Origin: Microvirga lupini
Lineage (GTDB): Bacteria > Pseudomonadota > Alphaproteobacteria > Rhizobiales > Beijerinckiaceae
Assembly: GCF_014191055.1 (NCBI RefSeq)
Contig: NZ_JACHWB010000001.1
Location: 1,021,875-1,085,874, forward strand
Direction of reading: 5' to 3'
Length of the DNA stretch: 64,000 bases
Shown: piece after piece, positions 49,764-61,090 of the stretch
Position numbering within the stretch: the first letter of the stretch is position 1
How the letters are laid out: every line of letters starts with the position of its first letter
Made by a program: the position numbers and the translations under genes
The notes under the pieces: generated by a model
The model's database searches: none
The model's input: only the letters and a program-made list of their open reading frames with translations
What the model was told of the DNA's origin: nothing

Positions 49764-51155
49764 ATGACACCCGTCACCTCCTTCGCAGGCAAAACGGTTG
49801 CTCTCTTCGGCCTCGGAGGCTCGGGGCTGGCGACGGCCCTTGCCTTGAAGGAGGGCGGTGCGCGGGTGATCGCCTGCGACGACAATCCGGCGAAGATGGC
49901 GGAGGCCAACGCGAAGGGCATCGAGACCGCCGATCTGCGTAACGCCGACTGGTCACAATTCTCGTCGCTCATTCTCTCCCCGGGCGTGCCGCTGACCCAT
50001 CCCGAACCGCATTGGTCGGCGAAGCTGGCGCGTGAGGCCGGTGTAGAGATCATCGGCGATATCGAGCTGTTCTGTCGCGAACGGGCGAAGATCGCCCCGA
50101 ATGCGCCCTTCGTCGCGATCACCGGCACGAACGGCAAGTCGACCACAACGGCTCTGATTGCGCATATCCTCCGCGAGGCCGGCCGCGATGTGCAGATGGG
50201 CGGCAATATCGGCACGGCGATCCTGTCGCTTGGGCTGCCCGCCGACAACCGCATCCACGTCATCGAGTGTTCGTCGTTCCAAATCGACCTCGCGCCGTCG
50301 CTTAGCCCCACGATCGGCGTCCATCTCAACCTCTCGCCGGATCACATCGACCGGCACGGGACGATGGAGCTCTATGCGGCGATCAAGGAGCGGCTTGTGG
50401 CGAAAGCAGGTCTTGCCGTCATCGGTGTCGACGATCCGTTGAGCCGTGCGATTGCCGATTCCTGCGAAGCAAAGGGCGTGAATGTGGCTCGCGTCTCGGT
50501 CGAGCCACTTGGCGTGAAGGGTGTGTTTGCGGATGGCGAAACGCTTGTCGGCGTGACCACGTCGGACGCAGCGCCGATTGCCAATCTGTCAGGCATCAGC
50601 TCTCTGCGCGGTGCGCACAATGCCCAGAATGCAGCGGCGGCAGTCGCTATCGCGCTGGCATTGAACGTTTCTCCGGAGCAGATCCGCTCCGGCCTCCACA
50701 CTTTCCCCGGCCTGCCGCATCGCATGGAGGAGGTCGGCCGCATCGGCGCGACTCTCTTCATCAACGACTCGAAGGCCACCAATGCGGATTCCACCGAGAA
50801 GGCCCTGAAGTCCTTCGACGATATTTTCTGGATCCTCGGCGGCAAGGCGAAGGAAGGCGGCATCGAGCTGCTGACATCCTATTTCTCGAAGATCCGCAAG
50901 GCCTATCTCATTGGCGCGGCTTCGGACGAGTTTGCAACGACGCTCGGTGACGATGTTCCGCATGTTCATTGCGGCACCCTCGACAAGGCCGTGGCTCAGG
51001 CGGCTGAAGATGCGCAGACGCTGGGGAGCCCTGCCGTCGTTCTCCTCTCGCCGGCCTGCGCGTCCTACGACCAATTTCCCAATTACGAAATGCGCGGAAA
51101 CCACTTCCGCGATCTGGTCCGGGCATTACCCGGAATCGAAGCCAAGGGGGCTTGA
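49764..51155 (+). CDS. murD: UDP-MurNAc-L-alanine:D-glutamate ligase
   Basis: Adds D-Glu to UDP-MurNAc-L-Ala. It has 463 aa. A Rossmann start [17 protein letters not shown] near residue 12, ATP loop [10 protein letters not shown] from 120, [16 protein letters not shown] in the central domain, and [15 protein letters not shown] in the C-terminal domain. It ends 4 bases before ftsW. Confidence 0.97.
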   Translation: MTPVTSFAGKTVALFGLGGSGLATALALKEGGARVIACDDNPAKMAEANAKGIETADLRNADWSQFSSLILSPGVPLTHPEPHWSAKLAREAGVEIIGDIELFCRERAKIAPNAPFVAITGTNGKSTTTALIAHILREAGRDVQMGGNIGTAILSLGLPADNRIHVIECSSFQIDLAPSLSPTIGVHLNLSPDHIDRHGTMELYAAIKERLVAKAGLAVIGVDDPLSRAIADSCEAKGVNVARVSVEPLGVKGVFADGETLVGVTTSDAAPIANLSGISSLRGAHNAQNAAAAVAIALALNVSPEQIRSGLHTFPGLPHRMEEVGRIGATLFINDSKATNADSTEKALKSFDDIFWILGGKAKEGGIELLTSYFSKIRKAYLIGAASDEFATTLGDDVPHVHCGTLDKAVAQAAEDAQTLGSPAVVLLSPACASYDQFPNYEMRGNHFRDLVRALPGIEAKGA

Positions 51156-51159
51156 GACA

Positions 51160-52299
51160 ATGGTGTCACGCGCGGAACGCTCGGCTTTCGGCGATTGGTG
51201 GTGGACGGTCGACCGCCTGCTGCTTGCGGGCCTCGCCATCCTCATGCTGGCAGGACTCGTCTTCCTCATGGCCGGTGGTCCGCCGGTCGCGGAGCGGCTC
51301 GGGTTGTCGACATTCCACTTCGTGAACCGGCAGGTGATGTTCCTCGTCCCGGCCTTGTGCATCATCCTGAGCGTCTCGTTCCTATCCCTGCGCCACCTGC
51401 GGCGGCTGGCTCTCATTGTTTATGCGTTCGGCATGGCACTGATCCTGCTGGCGTTTCAGTACGGCCCCGAAATCAAGGGCGCGCATCGCTGGATCATGAT
51501 CGGCCCGCTCGGGCTTCAGCCCTCAGAGTTCGTCAAGCCCGCCTTCGTGGTGCTCTCCGCCTGGGCCTTCTCGGAAGGCGCAAGGCGCAAGGACGTGCCG
51601 GGCACGCTGCTGGCCTTCCTGCTCCTGCCCGCCACCATCGTTCCGCTCATCCTCCAGCCTGACTTCGGCCAGACCATGCTCGTCACCATTGTGTGGTGCG
51701 GCCTATTCTTCGTCGCCGGCCTGCACTGGTTCTGGGTGATGGGCCTCGGCGGTGCAGGACTCGTGGGCATCGTGGCGGCCTATGAGTTCCTGCCGCACGT
51801 GCGTGCGCGCATCGAGCGCTTCCTCGACAAGGATTCCGGTGACACCTTCCAGGTCGACACGGCGATGGAGTCGTTCTCCCGCGGCGGCTGGCTCGGGCGC
51901 GGCCCGGGCGAGGGCTCGGTCAAGCGCATCCTGCCCGACGCCCATACCGACTTTATCTTCGCCGTCACGGCGGAGGAGTTCGGCATCATCGTGTGCATCG
52001 CGTTGCTCATGGTTTTCGCCTTCATCGTGCTGCGCGGCCTCACGCTGGCGCGCCGCAACGAGGACACCTTCTGCCGCCTTGCCGCTACGGGCCTCATTTT
52101 CATGTTCGGCCTGCAGGCCTGCATCAACATGATGGTGAACGTGCATCTTATGCCTGCCAAGGGCATGACGCTGCCCTTCATCTCCTATGGCGGCTCCTCG
52201 CTGCTCTCGCTGGCGCTCGGCATGGGCTTTCTCATCGCGCTCACGCGGCGGCGTCCGCGCGCCGAGATGATGGACCATTTCGGGCAGGACCGGGTGTGA
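51160..52299 (+). CDS. ftsW: Septal peptidoglycan glycosyltransferase FtsW
   Basis: SEDS-family polymerase that builds septal glycan strands with FtsI. It has 379 aa with about ten membrane helices. Seen: GAHRWIMIGPLGLQPSEFVK near 107, LILQPDFGQTMLV near 165, GEGSVKRILPDAHTDFIFAV near 250 and TLPFISYGGSSLLSLALGMG near the end. ATG 51160; open frame upstream overlaps murD and is not membrane-like. It ends 2 bases before murG. Confidence 0.97.
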   Translation: MVSRAERSAFGDWWWTVDRLLLAGLAILMLAGLVFLMAGGPPVAERLGLSTFHFVNRQVMFLVPALCIILSVSFLSLRHLRRLALIVYAFGMALILLAFQYGPEIKGAHRWIMIGPLGLQPSEFVKPAFVVLSAWAFSEGARRKDVPGTLLAFLLLPATIVPLILQPDFGQTMLVTIVWCGLFFVAGLHWFWVMGLGGAGLVGIVAAYEFLPHVRARIERFLDKDSGDTFQVDTAMESFSRGGWLGRGPGEGSVKRILPDAHTDFIFAVTAEEFGIIVCIALLMVFAFIVLRGLTLARRNEDTFCRLAATGLIFMFGLQACINMMVNVHLMPAKGMTLPFISYGGSSLLSLALGMGFLIALTRRRPRAEMMDHFGQDRV

Positions 52300-52301
52300 G
52301 G

Positions 52302-53416
52302 ATGAACGCTCCGCTCATCCTCCTGACCGCCGGCGGCACCGGCGGTCATCTTTTTCCGGCCGAAGCCCTCGCCAATGCCCTGAAGGCCTCCGGCGCCAGG
52401 GTGGCGCTCGCCACCGACAAGCGTGCCAACGCCTATGCGGGCTCGTTCCCGGCCGACGAGATCGTCGAGATTCCTTCCGCCACGCCTTCCGGCCGCTCCA
52501 TCCCGCAGATGGCGAAGGCTGCGCTGATGCTGGGGCAGGGGACCTTGAAGTCCATCTCCGAGATCCGCCGGATGAAGCCGGCGGTGGTCGTGGGCTTCGG
52601 CGGCTATCCCACCGTGCCGCCGGTCATCGCCGCTTCGCTCCTCAAGGTGCCGACCGTGATCCACGAGGCGAACGGCGTGATGGGACGGGCCAACCGCCTG
52701 CTCGCCCGCCGCGCCACCGTGATCGCCACCGGCTTTGCCGACATCAAGGGCATTCCGGCCAATGTGCCGGGGCAGACGATCCATACCGGCAACCCGATCC
52801 GTCCTGCGGTGCTGGAGGCGGCGAAGCAGCCTTATGCCCCGCTTGGCCCGCAGGACTGGCTCCGTCTTCTCGTGGTCGGCGGAAGCCAGGGTGCCCGGGT
52901 GATGAGCGACGTGGTGCCGCCTGCTATCGAGAAGCTGCCGCCAGAGCTTCGCGCCCGCATCGCCGTCACGCAGCAGGCGAGGGGCGAAGACCTGGAGCGG
53001 GTGAGCGCCCATTACACGCGCCTGAATGTAGAATTCGAGGCCGAGCCCTTCTTCAAGGACCTGCCGCATCGGCTGGCCCAGGCCCATCTCGTGGTCTCCC
53101 GCTCCGGCGCTTCGACCGTGGCAGAACTTGCCGTGATCGGCCGCCCGTCGATCCTCGTGCCCCTGCCGGGTTCGCTCGATCAGGATCAGGCGGCCAACGC
53201 AAAGACCCTTGGGGATCTGGGCGCCGCCATCGTTTGTCCGCAATCGGACTTCACCTCTGAGCGGCTGGCCGGCGAGATTCAGGCGTTTTTTCAAGAGCCT
53301 GACCGCTTGACCAGAGCCGCCGCCGCCGCACATAGCGCCAGCATCACGGATGCGGCCGAGCGCTTGGCTCAGGCCGTCCTCACCCTCATTTCTGCGAATC
53401 GTAACGGAATAAGCCC

Positions 53417-53420
<4 letters not shown>
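52302..53420 (+). CDS. murG: UDP-GlcNAc:lipid I GlcNAc transferase
   Basis: Makes lipid II at the inner face of the membrane. It has 372 aa of the GT-B fold (GT28). Seen: [10 protein letters not shown] at 11-20, [15 protein letters not shown] near 95, [14 protein letters not shown] near 122, [10 protein letters not shown] near 190, and [20 protein letters not shown] near 260. ATG 52302 follows GAGG closely. The stop overlaps murC. Confidence 0.97.
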
Positions 53421-54831
<1,411 letters not shown>

Positions 54832-54832
<1 letters not shown>

Positions 54833-55752
54833 TGTTTGCCGACATCACCGCTGACCTGAAGGCCGGCATGCCGGAGCTGCGCGGCAAGCTGGAGGCGAAT
54901 GCGCCGACGGCACCTTTGTCCTGGTTCCGCACGGGCGGCCCGGCGCAGGTGCTGCTCACGCCGGCGGACGCAGAGGATCTTGCGTACTTCCTGCAGCGTC
55001 TCGACCGCAGCGTGCCGGTTCTCGTGGTGGGACTCGGCTCGAACCTGCTCATCCGCGACGGCGGATGGGAAGGCGTCATGATCCGCCTCGGCAAGGGCTT
55101 TGCCGAAGTGTCGATCGAGCCGAACCTGCGCGTGCGCGCCGGCGCCGGCGCTCCCGACGTGAAGGTGGCGCGCGCTGCCGCCGAGGCCGGCATCGCGGGC
55201 TTGTCCTTCCTGCGCGGCATTCCCGGCGCCATCGGCGGAGCCTTGCGCATGAATGGCGGCGCCTATGGCGGCGAGACCAAGGATGTTCTCGTCGAGGCCA
55301 AGGGCCTCACGCGCACCGGCGAGGCCGTGACCTTCACCAACGCGCAGATGGGCTTCACCTATCGCCATTCCGGCGTACCGGATGACGTGATCTTCACCGA
55401 GGCTCTCTTCGAAGGTCGTCCCGGCAATTCGGATGAAATCCTGGCCGAGATGAACGCCATCACCGAGGCGCGGTCCTCGACCCAGCCGGTCAACACCCGC
55501 ACGGGGGGCTCCACCTTCAAGAACCCGCCCGGTAAGAAAGCCTGGGAACTGGTCGATGCCGCAGGCTGCCGCGGGCTTCGCGTGGGCGATGCCCAGGTGT
55601 CCGAGATGCACTGCAATTTCCTGATCAACCATGGCTCCGCCTCCGCGGCCGACATCGAAGGCCTCGGCGAAGAGGTTCGCCGCCGCGTTCGCGAGATGGC
55701 GGGCGTGGAGCTCGAATGGGAGATCAAGCGGGTCGGGCTTCCCAAGCTCTGA
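54832..55752 (+). CDS. murB: UDP-N-acetylenolpyruvoylglucosamine reductase
   Basis: FAD enzyme that completes UDP-MurNAc with NADPH. It has 306 aa, type II-like length. Seen: [14 protein letters not shown] near 24, [14 protein letters not shown] near 64, [20 protein letters not shown] near 123, and [16 protein letters not shown] near 223 with the catalytic Ser region. [13 protein letters not shown] follows. ATG 54832 overlaps murC (TGATG). A short gap with paired GANTC sites separates it from ddl. Confidence 0.97.
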
Positions 55753-55760
55753 TTCGAATC
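55751..55760. promoter_or_regulatory. Paired GANTC (CcrM methylation) sites after murB
   Basis: GATTC and GAATC abut as GATTCGAATC, which is itself a perfect palindrome, in the 51-base murB-ddl gap. GANTC is the CcrM target in alphaproteobacteria. Any regulatory role here is inference. Confidence 0.45.
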
Positions 55761-55803
55761 ACTTTCCGACCCGGTGTCGCCGGGCGCATGACGGGAGACA
55801 CCC

Positions 55804-56727
55804 ATGGCGAAGCATGTTGCCATCCTTTATGGCGGCTGGTCGGCTGAGCGCGAGGTCAGCCTGGCGTCGGGCCGTGCCTGCTGCAAGGCCCTGGAGGATC
55901 AGGGCTACAAGGTCACTCCCATCGACGTTCAATCCGATATCGCGACCGTTCTCCAGGCGGTTGCGCCGGACGTGGTGTTCAACGCGCTGCATGGACGGGT
56001 GGGCGAGGACGGGACCATTCAGGGCCTGCTTGAACTGTTAAGAATTCCCTACACGCATTCCGGCGTCCTCGCCTCGGCGCTCGCCATGCAGAAGGACAAG
56101 GCGAAAATCATCATGGCGGCGGCCGGCGTGCCGGTTCCGAAGGGGATGGTCGTTAACCGTTTCGAGGCGGCGAAAAGCCACGTCCTGCCGGCCCCCTACG
56201 TCATCAAGCCGATCAGCGAAGGCTCGTCCTACGGGGTCATCATCGTCCGCGAGGACCGGTCCCATCCGCCCCAGGAACTGCTGCGCGAGGATTGGGCCTT
56301 CGGCGACCAAGTCCTTGTGGAATCATATGTTGCGGGCCGTGAGCTGACCTGCGCGGTGATGGGTGACAAGGCCCTGGGAGTCATCGACATCCGGCCCGCC
56401 ACCGGGGTCTTCTACGATTACGATGCGAAATATGTGAAGGGGGGCTCCATTCACGTCCTCCCGGCAGAAATTAAACCGAATATTTACCAAAAGGTCCAAG
56501 AGTTGGCGTTAACGGCGCATCAAGCGCTCGGCTGTCGGGGAATCAGCCGCGCCGACTTGCGGTACGACGACACTCCTGGGGGAACCGGGGAACTCGTCGT
56601 TCTTGAAGTCAACACGCAACCCGGCATGACCGAGACGAGCTTGGTGCCAGAACTGGCAGCCCATGCGGGCTATACGTTTAGCGAGCTTGTGCAATGGATG
56701 GTGGAGGACGCTACCTGCAACCGATGA
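55804..56727 (+). CDS. ddl: D-alanine-D-alanine ligase
   Basis: ATP-grasp enzyme that makes the D-Ala-D-Ala used by MurF. It has 307 aa, DdlB type. Seen: VAILYGGWSAEREVSLASGR near 4, HGRVGEDGTIQGLLELL near 65, YVIKPISEGSSYGVIIV near 135, and EVNTQPGMTETSLVPELAA near the C-terminus with the Mg ligands. Glu-Val-Asn is regular. ATG 55804 follows GGGAGA. The stop overlaps ftsQ. Confidence 0.97.
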   Translation: MAKHVAILYGGWSAEREVSLASGRACCKALEDQGYKVTPIDVQSDIATVLQAVAPDVVFNALHGRVGEDGTIQGLLELLRIPYTHSGVLASALAMQKDKAKIIMAAAGVPVPKGMVVNRFEAAKSHVLPAPYVIKPISEGSSYGVIIVREDRSHPPQELLREDWAFGDQVLVESYVAGRELTCAVMGDKALGVIDIRPATGVFYDYDAKYVKGGSIHVLPAEIKPNIYQKVQELALTAHQALGCRGISRADLRYDDTPGGTGELVVLEVNTQPGMTETSLVPELAAHAGYTFSELVQWMVEDATCNR

Positions 56728-57680
56728 CGGCCTACCCGGCCGGATTCGCCGTTGCGCGCGCTGCCTCCGGGGGCCGGAGGCCCGCCTCCTCGTTCAAGCA
56801 GCCCTCCCGAATCAAGAAGCTGTTCGGCGCCTCCAGCAGCGTGCGCCGGCGCTCCTCTGGCGTTCCGCTTGAGCAGCGCCTCCCGCGTTTTCTCGGAACC
56901 GGCCTGACGCTGGCCTTCTTCTCGGCGGTCGTCGGCTATGGCCTGTGGCAGGGTGGTCATATCGACGATTTCATCCGCCAGCATGGCGAGCCGCATCATG
57001 CCCTGGCGCGGACCGTGGGCCTCGGCCTCGAGCAGGTGACGATCTCCGGCATCTCGCAGATGAGCGAAAACGAGGTTCTCGCGGCAACCGGCATCAACGG
57101 CAAGCTGTCGCTCGCCTTCCTCGACGTGAACGACCTGCGCGAGCGCCTCGAGCGTGTGCCCATGGTCAAGTCGGCGACCGTGCGCAAGCTCTATCCCAAC
57201 GAACTCGTCATCACGCTCACCGAGCGCGAAGCCCATGCCATCTGGCAGCACAACGGCGAACTCTTCGTCATCGCTGCCGACGGCACGGTGATCGACCTCA
57301 TGCAGGACGAGCGCTATCTTGGTCTGCCTTTCGTGGTAGGCGAGGGCGCCAACAGCCGCAGCAAAGACTATCTCGCGCTCGTCGAGGCGGCAGGGCCGCT
57401 GAAACAGCGCATCCGCGCCGGCACGCTCGTGGCCGGGCGGCGCTGGACGCTGAAGATGGACAACGGCATGGACGTGCGCCTGCCGGAGATCGGAGCCGCC
57501 GACGCGCTGGCCCGTCTCGTGAAGCTCGAACACGAGCAGAAGATTCTGGAAAAGGACGTGCTGGCGATCGATCTGCGGATGGCTGATCGCGTCGTCGTCC
57601 GCTTGACGGAAGAGGCCGCCTTGGCCCGCGCCGAGGCACTCAAGAAAAAACCAATGCGCGGCAAGGGGGTCGATACATGA
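56724..57680 (+). CDS. ftsQ: Cell division protein FtsQ
   Basis: Bitopic divisome assembly protein. It has 318 aa: a basic cytoplasmic N-terminus of about 60 residues, one membrane helix (LGTGLTLAFFSAVVGYGLW), a POTRA domain (ISGISQMSENEVLAATGI, then VPMVKSATVRKLYPNELVI), and a C-terminal FtsQ domain. ATG 56724 overlaps the ddl stop (ATGA); the in-frame ATG at 56694 lies inside ddl and is less likely. The stop overlaps ftsA. Confidence 0.95.
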   Translation: MTAYPAGFAVARAASGGRRPASSFKQPSRIKKLFGASSSVRRRSSGVPLEQRLPRFLGTGLTLAFFSAVVGYGLWQGGHIDDFIRQHGEPHHALARTVGLGLEQVTISGISQMSENEVLAATGINGKLSLAFLDVNDLRERLERVPMVKSATVRKLYPNELVITLTEREAHAIWQHNGELFVIAADGTVIDLMQDERYLGLPFVVGEGANSRSKDYLALVEAAGPLKQRIRAGTLVAGRRWTLKMDNGMDVRLPEIGAADALARLVKLEHEQKILEKDVLAIDLRMADRVVVRLTEEAALARAEALKKKPMRGKGVDT

Positions 57681-58999
57681 GTCTCTCGGGTCACGGTTTG
57701 ACGCCTCGCCTGAGGCCGCTCTCCGCACGCAAGAGCGCCATTCTCTCGGTGCTCGACGTGGGAACGAGCAAGGTCGTCTGCGTCGTGGCGGAACTGAAGC
57801 CGGCCGACGAGGTCGAGTCGCTGCGCAGCCGCACCCATGTGGCGCGCATCCTCGGCATCGGCCATCAACGCTCCATGGGCCTGAAAGGCGGCGTTGTCGT
57901 CGATCTGGAGGCGGCCGAGGCCGCGATCCGGCAGGCGGTTCATGCGGCGGAGCGGATGGCGAAGGTCGAGATCCAGTCGGTGATCGTGAATCTCACCGGC
58001 GGGCGTCTCGCGTCCGAGCATTTTGAAGCGCATGTTCCCGTGCGCGGTGCGGTGAGCGAAGGCGATGTGCACCGCGTGCTTGACGCGGCATCAAGCTACG
58101 ATCTGCGCCGCGGCCGCACGGTGCTGCATGCGCTGCCCACCGGCTTCTCACTCGATGCGCAGAACCATATCGTCGATCCTGCCGGCATGATCGGCGAGCG
58201 CCTCGGCGCGGATCTGCATGTGGTGACCTCCGAGGCTGCAGCTGCACGCAATCTCATGCTGGCCGTCGAACGCTGCCATCTGGGTGTTGAAGCTGTCATC
58301 GCCACGCCTTATGCAGCGGGTCTCTCCGCGCTTGTCGACGACGAGGCCGACATGGGCTGCGCGGTCGTCGACATGGGCGGCGGCACCACGAGCGTGGGAA
58401 TCTTCTCCAATGGGCATCTGGTTCACAGCGATGCCATCGCGGTCGGCGGTCACCACGTGACCATGGACATCGCGCGCGGTCTCACGACCCGCGTGTCCGC
58501 CGCCGAACGACTCAAGACCTTCTACGGCTCCGCCATCGCTTCGAGCGCGGATGACCGGGACATGATCGCGGTGCCGCAGGTCGATGAGGACGAACGGGAC
58601 GTTCCGAATCATCTGCCGAAGTCGCACCTCGTTCGCATCATCAAGCCGCGGGTCGAGGAGGTTCTCGAACTCGTGCGCGACCGGTTGAAAGGCGCGGGCT
58701 TTGCGGCCCAGGCCGGACGGCGGGTCGTGCTGACGGGCGGCGCAAGCCAGCTCGTCGGGCTGCCGGAAACGGCGCGCCGCATCTTGCAGGGCCAGGTTCG
58801 TGTCGGGCGTCCGCTCGGCATCAAGGGCCTGCCCGAGGCGGCGAAAGGCCCTGCCTTTTCGGCGGTGGTCGGCCTCCTGGTTTATCCGCAGGTGGCGCAT
58901 ATCGAGTATTTCGAGCCGCGGTCCAGCGGCTTGTTTCAGAGTACGGGAACCGACGGCTACTTCTCGCGAATGGGCCGTTGGATTCGCGAGAGTTTCTAA
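57677..58999 (+). CDS. ftsA: Cell division protein FtsA
   Basis: Actin-like ATPase that tethers FtsZ to the membrane. It has 440 aa. Seen: phosphate-1 loop VLDVGTSKVVCVVAEL near 26, a 1C domain with GLKGGVVVDLEAAE, phosphate-2 loop VVDMGGGTTSVGIF near 232, and GGASQLVGLPETA near 358. The C-terminal MGRWIRESF is the amphipathic membrane-targeting helix. ATG 57677 overlaps ftsQ; 105 bases separate it from ftsZ. Confidence 0.97.
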   Translation: MSLSGHGLTPRLRPLSARKSAILSVLDVGTSKVVCVVAELKPADEVESLRSRTHVARILGIGHQRSMGLKGGVVVDLEAAEAAIRQAVHAAERMAKVEIQSVIVNLTGGRLASEHFEAHVPVRGAVSEGDVHRVLDAASSYDLRRGRTVLHALPTGFSLDAQNHIVDPAGMIGERLGADLHVVTSEAAAARNLMLAVERCHLGVEAVIATPYAAGLSALVDDEADMGCAVVDMGGGTTSVGIFSNGHLVHSDAIAVGGHHVTMDIARGLTTRVSAAERLKTFYGSAIASSADDRDMIAVPQVDEDERDVPNHLPKSHLVRIIKPRVEEVLELVRDRLKGAGFAAQAGRRVVLTGGASQLVGLPETARRILQGQVRVGRPLGIKGLPEAAKGPAFSAVVGLLVYPQVAHIEYFEPRSSGLFQSTGTDGYFSRMGRWIRESF

Positions 59000-59104
59000 G
59001 ACGAGTAACGCGTTGGCGCGGCGGGCCATCGTGCAGAGTTCAAGTAAACACAGGTCAGCGTCAGCCAAACGCTCATCACTATAAGGCCAGAAGAGGCACA
59101 GGTC

Positions 59105-60796
59105 ATGGCTATCAATCAGCAAGCTCCGGATATCCGGGAACTCAGGCCGCATATCACGGTTTTCGGCGTCGGCGGTGCCGGCGGAAATGCCGTGAACAAC
59201 ATGATTGAATCCGGTCTGGAGGGCGTCGAGTTCGTGGTGTCGAACACCGACGCGCAGGCACTCGCCTCCTCGAAGGCCCAGCGTGTAGTCCAGATGGGCA
59301 TCCAGGTCACCGAAGGCCTCGGCGCCGGCTCGCAGCCGGAAGTCGGCCGCGCGGCGGCGGAAGAGGTCATCGACGAGATCCGCGATCAGCTCGCAGGCTC
59401 TCACATGGTGTTCATCACCGCCGGCATGGGCGGCGGCACGGGCACAGGCGCGGCCCCGGTCGTGGCCCGCGCGGCGCGCGAGCTCGGTATACTGACCGTT
59501 GGCGTCGTGACGAAGCCGTTCCAGTTCGAGGGCGTGCGCCGCATGAAGCTGGCGGAAGCCGGCATCAACGAGCTGCAGCAGGCGGTCGACACGCTCATCG
59601 TGATCCCGAACCAGAACCTGTTCCGGGTTGCCACCGAGAAGACGACCTTCGCGGACGCCTTCGCGATGGCCGACCAGGTGCTCTATTCGGGCGTTGCCTG
59701 CATCACCGACCTGATGGTGAAGGAAGGCCTCATCAACCTCGACTTCGCCGACGTGCGCTCCGTCATGCGCGGCATGGGCAAGGCGATGATGGGCACGGGC
59801 GAAGCTTCCGGCGAGAAGCGCGCCATCCGCGCCGCTGAAGCGGCGATTGCCAACCCGCTCCTCGACGACGTGTCGATGAAGGGTGCCCGCGGCCTGTTGA
59901 TCTCCATCACCGGCGGCAACGATCTTACCCTCTACGAACTCGACGAGGCGGCCACCCGCATCCGCGAGGAAGTGGATCAGGATGCCAACATCATTCTCGG
60001 CGCCACCTTCGACGAGAGCCTGGAAGGCATCATCCGCGTCTCCGTCGTGGCGACCGGCATCGACCATGCGATCCTGGAGAACGGCGGCGATCTGACGGCC
60101 ACCGAACAGCGCATCTCCGAGGTCGCCGAGCGCCTGCGGGCCGAGGCCCGCGCCCGCGCCACCCAGGCCACGCCGACCTTTCGCTCCGCCGCCCAGCCCG
60201 AACCGGTGAAGGCGGCTCCGATCCTGACCCAGGGCTCGCCCGTTCTGGCTCCGGCCCCGGTTGCGGCTCCTGTGGCTGCGGCCCAGCCCGTGGAGCCCGC
60301 TCCGCAGCCGATCGTGCGCGACGACGTGGTTCTCACCCCGGCCCAGCCGCGTCAGGCGGTTGCCTATGAGGCTCCCGCCCCGCAGGCACCAGTCTACGAG
60401 GAGCCGGTGGAGCAGGGCACCTTCATCCCGCCGCAGGCCGAGCGCGCCATGCGTCCGGCCCGGATGCCGCGCATCGACGAACTGCCCATGCCCGGACAGG
60501 TTGCTCTGCGCGCCAGCCGTGGCGAGGAGCCGGTTCACGAGCACAAGCCGTCCCTGATCCAGCGTCTCGCGACCATCGGCTTCGGTCGCCGCGAGGAGCC
60601 GCAGCAGGCCCACATCGAGCCCCGCCAGGAGGCCCCGCGCCAGCCCATGTCCTCGGTTCATGCCGAATACGCCCGCCGGCCCATGCCGCCCCAGGCGCAG
60701 CGGCCGCCGCAGGGCCAGCCGGCCCCGGCTCCCCGGGCTGCTTCGGAGGATGACCAGCTGGAGATTCCCGCCTTCCTCCGCCGTCAGGCCAACTAA
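59105..60796 (+). CDS. ftsZ: Cell division protein FtsZ
   Basis: Tubulin-like GTPase forming the Z ring. It has 563 aa. GTPase core 1-320: [14 protein letters not shown] at 21-34, tubulin signature [10 protein letters not shown] at 109-118, and the synergy loop [11 protein letters not shown] near 210. Then an unusually long intrinsically disordered linker (about 320-545) rich in Pro, Ala, Gln and Glu. The C-terminal conserved peptide is [12 protein letters not shown], which binds FtsA and other partners. ATG 59105. TATAAG about 20 bases upstream hints at an own promoter, but no good -35 is seen. A strong terminator follows. Confidence 0.98.
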   Translation: MAINQQAPDIRELRPHITVFGVGGAGGNAVNNMIESGLEGVEFVVSNTDAQALASSKAQRVVQMGIQVTEGLGAGSQPEVGRAAAEEVIDEIRDQLAGSHMVFITAGMGGGTGTGAAPVVARAARELGILTVGVVTKPFQFEGVRRMKLAEAGINELQQAVDTLIVIPNQNLFRVATEKTTFADAFAMADQVLYSGVACITDLMVKEGLINLDFADVRSVMRGMGKAMMGTGEASGEKRAIRAAEAAIANPLLDDVSMKGARGLLISITGGNDLTLYELDEAATRIREEVDQDANIILGATFDESLEGIIRVSVVATGIDHAILENGGDLTATEQRISEVAERLRAEARARATQATPTFRSAAQPEPVKAAPILTQGSPVLAPAPVAAPVAAAQPVEPAPQPIVRDDVVLTPAQPRQAVAYEAPAPQAPVYEEPVEQGTFIPPQAERAMRPARMPRIDELPMPGQVALRASRGEEPVHEHKPSLIQRLATIGFGRREEPQQAHIEPRQEAPRQPMSSVHAEYARRPMPPQAQRPPQGQPAPAPRAASEDDQLEIPAFLRRQAN

Positions 60797-60805
60797 GCGA
60801 GCCTG

Positions 60806-60819
60806 ACAGCGCTGTCACG
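60806..60819. promoter_or_regulatory. Perfect palindrome just after ftsZ
   Basis: TGACAGCGCTGTCA is a 14-base perfect palindrome 9 bases after the ftsZ stop. The longer word AGCCTGACAGCG (60802-60813) is repeated exactly at 60943-60954, and CTGTCAGGC recurs inverted at 61055-61063. It may be a binding site for a regulator of lpxC; the meaning is unknown. Confidence 0.4.
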
Positions 60820-60828
60820 AATGTTACA

Positions 60829-60866
60829 GAAGGCCCCCAGCCCATTACCGGCTGGGGGCCTTCTTC
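60829..60866 (+). terminator. Rho-independent terminator after ftsZ
   Basis: GAAGGCCCCCAGCC, 7-base loop CATTACC, GGCTGGGGGCCTTC: a perfect 14-bp stem followed by TTCGTT. It closes the dcw transcription unit and separates it from lpxC. Confidence 0.95.
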
Positions 60867-60867
60867 G

Positions 60868-60882
60868 TTAAAAAACCATTAA
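60868..60882 (+). promoter_or_regulatory. CtrA-type box upstream of lpxC
   Basis: TTAA at 60868-60871, seven bases, then TTAA at 60879-60882 followed by C: an exact match to the full CtrA consensus TTAA-N7-TTAAC. It lies just behind the ftsZ terminator and about 210 bases before lpxC. Cell-cycle control of lpxC is inferred. Confidence 0.65.
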
Positions 60883-61090
60883 CTTCAATGGGTTGCGGCT
60901 TATCCCCTTTGTAACACACGGTAAGAAAGCGTGATTTGGCCTAGCCTGACAGCGGGACTAAGGTGCCTCACATCAAAAAAGGGGCACCGCTCACAAGAAG
61001 CCTGCCGCGGGAAGCACAACGCAGCCAATGCATCTTCCTCCGGCGAAACAGGCTCTGTCAGGCGACAAGGGTAGTTGAGGTCTAGGAATA

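Noticed and set aside
58148..60661. An 837-codon open frame on the minus strand opposite ftsA and ftsZ
   Set aside because: It is the mirror of strongly coding ftsA/ftsZ in GC-rich DNA. The translation is low-complexity (Asp/Gly/His/Arg) and matches no domain.
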